From contig CM026570.1 in assembly GCA_015143295.1 (NCBI GenBank), positions 6,844,047 to 6,908,046 on the forward strand: DNA of 64,000 nucleotides. Reading direction: 5' to 3'. This document shows, one piece after another, positions 34,988-46,400 of the stretch. The first letter of the stretch is position 1. Each line of letters starts with the position of its first letter. Source of the DNA: Tetracentron sinense (lineage: Eukaryota; Streptophyta; Magnoliopsida; Trochodendrales; Trochodendraceae). Below the pieces are notes generated by a model. It worked only from the letters and a program-made list of their open reading frames with translations. It was not told the DNA's origin and did no database searches. The position numbers and the translations under genes were made by a program.

Positions 34988-37900
34988 ATGGCGGAAGGGG
35001 AAAAAACCCTAAAGTCCAGTGGAGAGAGCGTAAAGCTCTTCGTCGGTCAGGTTCCCAAGCATATGACCGAAGCTCAGCTTCTCTCCATGTTCAAAGAGGT
35101 CGCTTTGGTAGATGAGGTCAATATCATTAAAGACAAGACCACTCGGGCTTCACGAGGTTCGGAAAATTCAATCTCGAGCTCATATTTTTTGTTTTATATC
35201 TGCATTTTGTTATTCTGTTCTGTGTTTTCGGCGGATCGGGAATGTGTGATCTGAGCGATTTCTTCTACCTGGTCGCAGAAATTTTGATTGAGAACGTCTC
35301 TCTGAATGTTTTGAAACCCTAATTTCCTTATTTTCTCATTTGGTTTTACAGGATGTTGCTTTCTGATCTGTCCGTCGAGGCAGGAAGCAGATAATGCAGT
35401 CAATGCGTGTCATAACAAGCGAACGCTTCCCGGGGTGAGTTGGATTTCGATCTTCTCTCTCTCTTAATAGATTCCACTGGTCCAAATTTGCGTTGTGATG
35501 TGATCAATTAGGGGTACTTAGCGTGGAATGTTGATTTCTTGGATGTACTAGTGTTTTTTGTATGGTCAGAGAAGAAATTGAGCTCTGGTTGTTGATCTAG
35601 TACTGTTTGGGGTTGTTCTTATGGTTTGAAACCGGGGTTGTCTGTTGTATCTATTGCACATTGACATTATGTTTCCGTGACTGATTGGATAATACTAAGA
35701 GAAACAATAAAATGGCAATGAAGATAACAATAGCCCAGTTTGGGAATCATAAGCAAAGAGGCATAATCAAAACTAGCGAACTGTGTCCCAATTGGCATCA
35801 TGGTTTAAAATTCCGGTACGTATCAGCCATTACGTATCCTGTTTGGAGTTACCCGGTACACTGATACGCTGGAAAAAAAACTCCTCCGTATTGGGTGTAT
35901 TGGGCCGGTACATGACCGCTATGCCTGATACGGGGGATTTCTCAGGTTAATTTTTTTTCCTTCTATTTGCCATAGGATCCACAACACCGACCCGATACAC
36001 ACAACTTATTTACCTAAAAAAATTATTTAAGTAAATGATTTTAAATTAATTTTATTTTCATTTACTTAAGATATTTATATGTAAATAAGGTTATACCCCT
36101 ATTTGAGTTCAATAAAAATTACCGTTGAGCAGAGGCGTTGAGTAGAATGCTCTCGTGAGCAAGATGAACAATTTTTGAGGGATTTTCAGTGGGTCAGGAG
36201 CAACTCCAAATCTCGCATCTACAGCTCGCAGATGATACCCTCATATTCTGTACAGCCTCATGTTGGCAAATAACTTACCTCAGATGCATCATGCGATGTT
36301 ATGAGGCGGTGTTTGGGCTGAAAGTCAACCTTGGGAAGATTGAAGAGTGAGATGATCAGTGTAGGGGAAAATCCAAATCTAGGTGATTTAGCAGCTTGTT
36401 TAGGGTGCCAAGTCGGTTCTCTTCCCTCGACCTATCCGGGGCTCTCCTTAGGAGCCAAATTCAAGTCAAAGGATGCCTGGTTGCTAGTGGTTGAACGTTT
36501 CGTGTCTAGGTTAGCTGGGTGGAAAGCTCAGGTCCTCTCGAAAGGGGGTAAGTTGACGCTGATTAAAAGCACCCTTAGAAACCTTCCCACATATTTTCTT
36601 TCCACTTTCACCATCCCACGCAGTTTAGCAAAATTTTTGGAACGAATTAAGAGGGAGTTCTTGTGGAATGGAAAAAGGGTGGACACCTCGTTACTATCTA
36701 GTGGCTTGGGACCAGGTGTGTAGCCCCCAGCGAAGGGGTGGGCTTAACCTTAAACCATTGGTAGCAATAAACAAGGCTATTCTAGGAAAATGGGTATGGC
36801 GGTTTGGGGAGGAAAGGGAGAGTTTTTGGCTCAAAGTGATCATTGCTAGACAATGTTTTAAAACCTAGACTGGACACTAACCCAGTCAAGGGGTCGGGTT
36901 TGTCCAAACCGGTCAGACCGTCGGGTCAATCCGGGTTGACCCAATGACACTAAGTAATGTCATAAAATATTTAATATTAATAATTTTTCCTATATTAATA
37001 GATTTGATTCGTGAGTTAGTGGGTTTATATAAGGGGTTTTATCTTTTCCGTACTGGTACCCTTGAGAAAATTTGAGAAACACCATACTAAATGGGTACGC
37101 TATAACAAGGAGGAATTTGAGAAACACCATACTAAGGGGTTTTATCTTTTCCGTACTGCAAGCATCATACATTATGCAGGGAGGAATTTGAGAAACACAA
37201 CACATGAGAAAATTTATAAACCATATACGAACCCTTCACAATAATCGGCCTGGTGGAAATTTTAAACTATCTGAACTGTAGACCAATGACTTTTGGGTGG
37301 TCGGCTTCTTTCCGTGTGAGGGTTCCAATTTAAAATTTATAAAGCATAATACTTTCTCGTTTATAAGAGAGAACTCTTATCTTGTTAAGAGTTATCCTCC
37401 ACGCTAAATGGGTATGCTATCACAGACAAACCTTCAAAGAGGAAGCACGTCTTGAAACCAATGAAAAATCCCGATTATGAACTAATTAAAAAAAAGAGAT
37501 TATTATACAAAATTAAGTAAAAAAAAACATATATGAACCCTTCAAATTAATAGAAAAAAAAAAGTTTGATCTCACCTCACATTGGATTGAGTTCTCTCTA
37601 TCTCCAATCTCCTCTCTTTCCTACGTAGTATTTTCTTCTTCTCTAGGGTTTTGTTTTAACCCTTTCTTTTATTTAATATATTGTGTTTTAGAATAAATAA
37701 GTCAAAAAGGACCTTTTTCTATGACCCAAGGTCCCAAACGGTTCAACAAAAATCGCCCGGGTCGACTGGGTCATGCCGGTTTGGGCGGTTTTCATTGGGT
37801 CATCCCGGTTTTGGTATTCAACCTACCAAAGGATCAACCCAACCCACTAAGGTTACAGGGTCTCGGGTTAACCGGTTCAACCCACCGGTTCGGTCCAAGT

Positions 37901-40398
37901 TTTAAAACACTATTGCTAGGCATGGCCAATCATTGAGTGGGAACCCTATGCCAGTTAGGGGTCCTTGTGGGTTGGGTTTGTGGAAAGGGATAATGGTGGT
38001 GGCCAGTATGCTACCATTTATCACTTTTAGAGTGGGTAATGGTTTGGAAGTTCAATTCTAGCAGGACGTATGGTGTGGTGAGGGGAGTCTCTGGTCTAGG
38101 TTTGTCAACATCTTTCGTCTGTCGTTAGACAAGTCAGCATCAGTAGCGGATTGTTTGGAATGGTCCAATAATGAGTATGTTTGGTGCCCACACTTGAAGC
38201 GCCCGCTGAATGATTGAGAAATGACAGAGTTTTGTTTTTTCTTCAAGCCCTAGAATCCTGCCCAATGTATAGAGACTCACAGATTTGGATTAGAGATAAC
38301 AATGGTCGGTTTTCAGTGAGATCATTGCTACAATCTTTTGAGTTGCCCTCACCTTGCTCTTTTCCTATTGCTTGCTTTGTTTTTTGGGGATTCACAATTT
38401 GTGAATCTTCCTCTCTATTTAATGAAATTGCTATTACCGATCTAAAAAAAAAAAGTCGCTTTCTTCCTGTGGACTGTAGTCCTGGATAAAATTCTCACAT
38501 GTGACAATCTGAAAAAAGAGATTGGATGATGGCTAACCAATGGTACTTGTGCCTGCTCGCGGAAGAGTTGATGGATCACTTATTGTTGCACTGTCCCACT
38601 GCTTATGAGATATAGGGTTACTTTATTGATCGGGTAGGGGTGCCCTGGGTCTTTCCTAAATCTTTCCGGGATTTTTTATCTTGCTGGCCTCGAGCAAGTG
38701 CGGGTGACAACCAAGCGGCAGTTTGGTTTGTGCTGCCAGGGGCCATAGCTTGGGCGCTATGGAAGGAGAGGAATTATAGAGCATTTGAGAATTCCCCTTC
38801 TTTGATCCCACGCATTTGCGCATGCATAAGGCACTCCATTTCGGAATGGCTATCCATTAGTTGCACATCTACAATTCTGGGCGAAAATGTCATCTATAAT
38901 GGCGCATAGTATAGCTTAGGTTCATGACTTCATCTATTTCCTTGCCTTGTTGTAGTGTAATAGTTATATGCTTAGCTCGGGAGGTTACTTCTCGGTAACC
39001 TCTAAGTTTTAGGACGTATCTTATCTTTTTCTGATTATATATATCTTGATTACCGATAAAAAAAAATTTAAAAGTTAACTTTCCAGTTCAAGAACAAAAT
39101 CATCTTTTTAGCACCTTTTATTGATTAGGTCAAAATTTCAACTTGACAACTTCAAATGATAAGGTATTTCTCAAATATTAAAATTTCATAAATTCTACTG
39201 ATCAAAAGTTATTCAAAACATTACCGAAACCCAAAAATTTGGCAAACAAAGTCTCATATATTAGCCTTCAAAATATTTTCATCTACGGGGTCAAAAAGTC
39301 AACCAACAATGTAACAATTCAGCATGAAAAGACTTACATTCAAGCTTATAATTTTTGTTGTAATTCAATATATTCTTATTTAACTCATTGAATGTAAGGT
39401 TTTAACATCTAGATTGTATTATCTATACTTGGCTAAGTAATTATGGTTTGTAATTTTCATACCTGTTTATCAACTCTCATATGAATGGTTAGAACATAGT
39501 TGGAGGCCTTCATTTAGTTTGATTTTAGCTTATATCTGTTTTAAAAGAACTTTTATTCAAGATATCCAAGTTTTTCCTTGCGTATCAAAGCATTTCTTAG
39601 CGTCTCTTAATTTTTTCCGCCGTATCCATCAAATACGGTCTGATACTCCAATACATATCATGTTTTGGACTTACTAATACGGCACCCCATACGATATTTT
39701 GAACCATGATTGACATACCAACTACCAAACGTATGGATGAACCATGTGTGTATGGTTTAATAATTTTTTTTTGATTTGTAAGTAGCAGATGTATTTATAA
39801 GTCAAAAAGTATAACAACAATCTACAGAGATGTAAACAGATAGTGTCTAGCAAGCATGAAAATAGGACAAACAAGAAAGATATACGACTAGTACAGAGGC
39901 TGACTCCTCACAATAATAAAATATCCCTCACTTCCTGACCCAACTGACTTGTGGAACTCCATTTTTGGTTTAATAATTACATTTGGAACAATATTGTGCT
40001 TGCTTTATGTCAGCTTCTTTCCAAATAGAAGTTCTGAATTGAAGGTGACTCTTATGAGAGTTATCTGTACTTGAAGAAGGCTGTTCTCACATGCCACTTT
40101 CTTGTTCTCTCTGTTGATCTTATCTTTTGTCTTCTTTTGAGATAGGCTGAATCTCTACCATTCACAAGGAAACCGATTTTAGAGCGTAAGTGTTAAAAAT
40201 GTTGGTGTAGCGTCAATATATTTAGTCGTGAAACCATATACTAGTTTCTAGCTCTTCCTCTTTGGATATTGCATCCTCCCCATCAATGATTAAACTTTCC
40301 CACTAACATGGTATAAGAATGTGCATCCCTCGTCTCAATGGAGCCATGAACTACTTCTTGAGTTTTCTACAGTTTCGTGCCAATCATCAAAGGAGAAC

Positions 40399-40447
<49 letters not shown>

Positions 40448-43400
40448 GGCTAATGTATTTTTTTTTTGCAGATGACTTTAAAATGTGTTCTTTGTATTTT
40501 TTCAGTTGGCATATTTGTAGTTACATTTGACATTATTGTGTTTTTGTCTGGTAAGACACGGATGAAAAGAGAAAGGAGAAATATTTTTTCTTCTTCTGTC
40601 CAGTACTTATGTTCTGTACTTCATTTTATGATCAAGTGATGCATCTGTTCTCAGCTCTGATTAATTTCCGTTCTGCTCTTTCTGTTTAATTCAGGCTTCT
40701 AGTCCTTTGCAAGTGAAGTATGCAGATGGCGAGTTGGAAAGACTAGGTATGAGATATTTTCAGTGTTTCATTACATACATTTCCTTACGATGGATTCTGT
40801 TTATTGTAATGGTGCCAGTTGTTCTTTATTGTATACTGATGTTTCCTTTTACTTCCTAATGTGCTAGGAATAGTTTCATGTACTCTGGTAATGAGTTTTT
40901 GATTCCCTTAATGTACTAATCTCCAGAGCACAAGCTTTTTGTTGGTATGCTTCCAAAGAACGTTTCTGATGCAGAACTTTCTGCTTTATTTTCTAAATAT
41001 GGAACTATCAAAGATTTACAAATTCTGAGAGGTACTCAGCAAACGAGCAAAGGTACACATTGCCCTTTTCCAGCTGTTTTTTTTTCAAACATCGCATTAT
41101 AGTCCCTCTTGTTTGTTGCTTGATTTTTTTTTGCAAACTATGCAATTGTGAACAGTATTTGTTATTGGTAATTGTTTTTCGTTTCATTTATTGCAGGCTG
41201 TGCTTTTCTGAAGTATGAGACAAAAGAACACGCTCTTGCAGCCCTGGAGGCCATCAATGGAAAACATAAGATGGAGGTTTGTGTTTATTATTTCTGCAGT
41301 CATCAAATTTCTCAGCCTGGAAAATCTGTCGGGAGCTTTAACTCACTGCAGCATTTCTTCCTTATTTGTCCTGAAGTACTTTACCTGTTGTTTACATGAG
41401 GCAAGAGACAATATAACAGTTACATGTTCAATGTCTTGGGAGATATTGTTCATCACTTGCTAAATCAATCTTATTCTAGATCCATTTTGATCTAAAACCA
41501 AACTATAATTATAATATCACGAGTGAAAATTTTCCAAGTTTAGAAACATTGGCATGCAAAAGCTGGGTCACATGGAATATCACTACATGATTGTAGTCGT
41601 TCATGTCCATATGTTTCATTATATTACATACAATTATGCGTGGTGAGCTTTGAAATTGAATATCCATGATTTATGTTGTACCCTAACATTGAATATCTTT
41701 GAGCTAGTTTGTGTTCTTGAATATTCCTTTATCTTTCCTAGAATCCATAAGCATATTCGTCCATCTAGGGTTCACTTGCTATTGGTTCATGGATCTGTGA
41801 GTTGAGAGTTGGAGAGTGGTTGATTTCTGATTCGCCCTTGGGTGTTCATGCTCTTGATTTACTGACATGGAGACTTAAATCATATAATTTGTCCTTTGAT
41901 AAGTAACAATAACAACAAGTACAATTCTATGTTGACTAATCTTTGTTACATACCAGATACCACTGGATTCAGTTGGACGTTAGAGATCTCTATCTGTTCT
42001 TTCATACCCTATATGTATTTGGGCAGGACCTTTTCTCTATTCCTTTAGTAGTTTTTTGCCAATTGAGTCATGGTGAAACATACTATACGTAAACCATTTT
42101 TGCACCCCCGTGAGCCTAGAGGAACCCCTGAGTTTGAGAGAGAGACCTCCCAAAAAATCCCATTCCTCCTTCAAAAGGACCAAAATACCCTTTAGATTTT
42201 ACTAAAATACCTATTTTTAAATAATCAAAATACTTTTAAAAATACCCTAAACTATTTGGCCTAAACAACCTCTCCACAAACCATGGTTGACCCATGACCC
42301 ATTTACTAACAACCCATGAGCCCAAAAGCCTAACCACACACCCATATCCACTCAACTCATGGCCAAACCCATAGACCCAAGTCCACTTTTCCCATTCATG
42401 CTAAAGGCTCCTTACTTTTTCTTCAAGTCTCAAATAACCCCACTATTGTGTAAGAGTGCCAAGCCCCATACCTTCTCTTCTTAAAAAAGAAGGGAACCAA
42501 GGGGTTCCTCTAGTGTCTACACGCCCTCTTTAGCTCACTCCTACCTAGCTTACCCTATTTCAATTTTCTTTCTTAAGTAAAAGAAAAAGCGACCTTGGAA
42601 AGGAGTATAGACTACACCTTCTTTGGCTCACCCCTCCAGCCCTACCTAGCCTACCCTATTTCAATTTCCTCTCTTAAGTAAAAGAAAAAGCTACACTGGA
42701 AAGGAGGATAATACCCCTTGTGTCCCTAATTACCTAAACTACCCCAAACCCCTTCCTTTCTCCTATAAATAACCCCATAGCCCAAGCCTTGTCTCCCTAA
42801 GCTTTGAACTTGGAATTTTGGTTCTTCTTTTTCCCCCCACTCTTGAGAATTAGAGCTCTCAACCTAGGAACGTTTGGAGGAAGTCTAAGGCTTGTTAGAT
42901 AAGTCCTTTAAGGGGTGAAAGCCTTTGGCTAGACCCCCTGGACTAGTCCCTCCTAATTTCATTCCCTTTCCCTTAGAAGTTTGGAAAAGAGAGAAGGAGG
43001 AGGAAGAAGCCAAAGTCTAGAGTTTGCATTGAGTTCTTGGAGTCCTTCATAAAAGAGGGGAACCTAGAGCTCTTGGTAAGCTCTTTCCTTTGGTGGACTC
43101 TTCCAAGCCACCCAAGCTTTAGAGAAGATATATAGGGAAGGAACCATAGTATCCAACCATACTCAAGGTTGGATCCCTCTTCAACCTTAGTCTTTATTTT
43201 CATTTTAAGTTTTTTAGTATTTCTTACTTGTTCTAGTTCTCTATTTTGCTTTCTAGTTAGTTTATTTTCCATTTGTTTCTTTTAGCATAGTTTCATTATT
43301 TTTACTAGTTTGCTCTTGAACTTTAGTTTATCTCATTTGCATCTGCTTCTACTCTATTTTTCTAAAAGTAGGGTAGAGGTCCTATCTTATTCAAGGCAGT

Positions 43401-46400
43401 AGGGTTCCTCGTACACCATCTTGAATGAGGGATAGGAGCTTCCATCCCATCCGTTTCCCCTTTATGTATTTTCTTCTTCTTTTTAATTGTGGGTATTAAC
43501 AAACCAAAGGGTGAGCCAAACGCCCTCAAACTAGGATAGTGCTTAAGGTAATGCACCTCCCTATCTTATTTTGGGAGCTCTTAGACCACTATTGGTTTGC
43601 TCACCCCATTGGGTTTTCTTCATGCCCTTGGTTGTTCTAGACCTTGAACCATATCTAGGTTAGTTTCTAACCCTAGTTAAGCTTGCTCATTCCCACATGC
43701 TCCATGCATGAGCCTAAACTGCTATAATAAACTCAAAGTACCAAAAACATTCATATAATTCACAAAAACCCTAAGTTACCATGCTTGAAGCCTTGATCCC
43801 ATTAACTTAAGCTTTGATCCCATTATCTTGGGTATGTAGTGTTAAGTGATGGAGACTAATGGGACAAGGGGTTTTTAGCCCAAGCGTTCGAATGGTCCTT
43901 TAGGGTGTTCGAGCGCCCATTCAGTAACATAGGCATTCAAACGCTTTAAGTTGTTCGAACGCCCCCCCCCCCCTTTGGTCTCCTAATTCCGTTTCTTAGG
44001 CCTGTTTTTGTCCTAGTATTAAAGGTACTTTGGTATTAGGGTTTGGTATTCATTTACTCATTCGTAGCCACCAAGAGAGGTTTTCCTTGAGAGAGTGAGA
44101 GAACTTTGTATTGCTTTTGTTTGGTTTTGCCTTTAAGCATAGTGAAGTGGTGTGGATCTGTGGATGTCGGCATCACAAGCCGAACGGCCCGAACCACGTA
44201 AATCTTGTGTTGTGTATTCTTGTTTGCTTTTCTCTATTCTTATTATTCCGGTTATCGTGTTGTGAGTTTGTTGCGCGATTCCCAACAACTAGTATCAAAA
44301 CATCTAGGTTTGAATGGGAGCGTTGATGGAAGAAGTAGGAAATGTGAGAATCGACAAGTTCAATGGCTTGAACTTTGGATTTTGGAAGATGCAGATAGAT
44401 GATTACCTTTTCAAAAGGATCTCTATCTTCCTTTGAAAGGCAAAAAGAAGAAGCCGGAAAAGATGACGGACGAGGAGTGGGATGTATTAGACAAGAAAGC
44501 CGTGTACACGATATGACTCTCACTTGTTGCATCTGTCGCTTTCAACATCTCGAAAGAGAAGACAACGGTAGGGGTAGTGGATGCCCTAACAAGTATGTAT
44601 GAAAAACCCTCTGCTTCAAATAAAGTTTTTCTGATTAAAAAAAAAATTATTCAATACGAAGATGATTGAAGGTGGGTTTGTGGCTGAACATCTAAACAAT
44701 TTCAACACAGTCACCAATCAATTAAGTTCGGTAGAAATTAATTTTGATGATGAAGTCTGAGCTCGTGCTATTTTATCTTCCTTACCAGAAAGCTGGACTG
44801 CATTGTCTACGGCTGTGAGTAATTCTGTAGGGACAAATCCTTTGAAGTATGATAATGCTGTGGGGGTTGTTCTGAGCGAAGAAGTTCGCAGAAAATCCTC
44901 GGGTGAAACAACAGAGAATGCCCTAAATGTTGAAAATAGGGGGCAGTCATCAAAGAGCCTTTCAGAAGTAATAGTAGATCCAAGTCCATAAGGGGCAGAT
45001 CTAAAGGAAAATAATCTGGCTATTGGAATTGTGGCAAGCCAAGCCACTTCATTAGGGATTGCACTTCTGCAAAGAAACATGCAGAGAATAGTAATCACTA
45101 ATCAGGGAGGAAAAGACTGCACAAATATTTCTAAAGAGATGAGGATGCCTTGATTTTCTCCTGTGATGCATGAGGAGAATCTTGGGTAGTAGATTCTGAT
45201 GCATCCTTTTATGCCACACCTCGCGGGGATACTCTCCATAATTACGTACAAGGAAACTTCGGGAAGGTCTACTTATGTGAGGACAAACCTTGTAGTATTA
45301 TTGGCAAAGGTGATGTGATAAACTTGTCCAATGGGTCAATTCTGAAACTGAGAGATGTGATACATGTTCCTTCACTGAAGAAGAATTTGATTTATGTGGG
45401 AAAGCTAGCAGAAACTGAGCTTCTGACAACCTTCACGAATGATTCGTGGAAGATCACCAACGGTTCTTTGGTGGTAGCTTGTGGTAAGAGAGAGGACAGA
45501 CATCCGAAACTAATGGCTCGATTGCAGTTGCAGTTGCAAGTGTAGATGCCAACACATGACATTGCAGATTGGGGCACATGAGTGAGAAAAGGATGAGAAG
45601 CATGCGAAGGAGAAACTGCCAGGTTTGAAATTCGTAGATTTGGATTTCTGTGAAGATTGCATCTATGGGAAGCAGAAGAAAGTCAGCTTCTCAAAAGGTG
45701 GAAGGACTCCAATAGCCGAGAGGCTAGATTTGGTACATACAGATGAAAGGGGACCAACACAGGTACCTTCTTTTGGAGGTTCAATTTATTTCGTAACTTT
45801 TATTGATGATGCTAGTAGAATTTTTTGAAGCATAAATCTGGGGTATTTGATGTGTTCAAGAAATGAAAAGCTTTGGTAGAGACTGAAACAAGTCAAAAGC
45901 TGAAATGGCTGAGATCAGACAATGGGGGGGGGGGGGGGGGGGGGAATACTGCTCAGTCAATGGAATCAAAAGACGGAAAACGATTCAAAGGACGCCACAG
46001 TAGAACGGTGTTGCAGAACGCATGAACAAAACCATCATGGAGCATGCTAGGAGCATGAGGATCCATGCAGGGTTGCCTAAGCAGTTTTGGGTAGATGCTG
46101 GGAGCACTACAGTCTATTTAATCAATAGAGGACCATCGGTCGCATTGGATCATGGATTGCCAGGGGAAGCATGGATTGGAAAGGAGGTAAACCTATCCCA
46201 TCTCAGAATATTTGGGTGTACTTCCTATGTCTACATAGATTCTGAGAATAGGACCAAGTTGGATCCTAAGTCCAAAAAGCTCACATTCTGAGCTGAATGA
46301 ATTCGGTTACAAATTTTGGGATGCTGAAAATCAGAAAGTAATCAGGAGTAAAAGTCATATTCAAGGAGACCGAGAAGAGATCATCTAGAACGATTATACC

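Larger units (their letters stand above)
36121..39066 (+). mobile_element. 5'-truncated LINE inside the hAT-like element
   Basis: Begins in the reverse transcriptase ([13 protein letters not shown], about 36160), then [12 protein letters not shown] with the catalytic Asp pair intact (about 36215-36245), [20 protein letters not shown] (36535-36595), [20 protein letters not shown] (36740-36800), and after a nested element [28 protein letters not shown] and the zf-RVT region ([19 protein letters not shown], 38540-38600), [22 protein letters not shown]-tail at 39057-39066. Frameshifts and two insertions disrupt it. Confidence 0.75.
35791..39716. mobile_element. hAT-like simple-word element (gtatcgg words), interrupted by a LINE
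   Basis: Element 35799-39708, ends CATGGTTTAAAAT and, reversed, CATGGTTCAAAAT, flanked by ATTGGCAT (35791-35798) and ATTGACAT (39709-39716), an 8-bp duplication with one mismatch. The end-proximal parts carry ggtacgtatc, gatacg and cgtatc words. The middle is an AT-rich core split by a plus-strand LINE at about 36121-39066. In BRN-like intron 2. Confidence 0.75.

Noticed and set aside
34780-35115. 111-codon open frame before the BRN-like start
   Set aside because: It overlaps exon 1 in a different frame, lacks family resemblance and has no splice support.
44803-45098. Minus-strand open frames over copia element 1
   Set aside because: Shadows of the gag coding strand.
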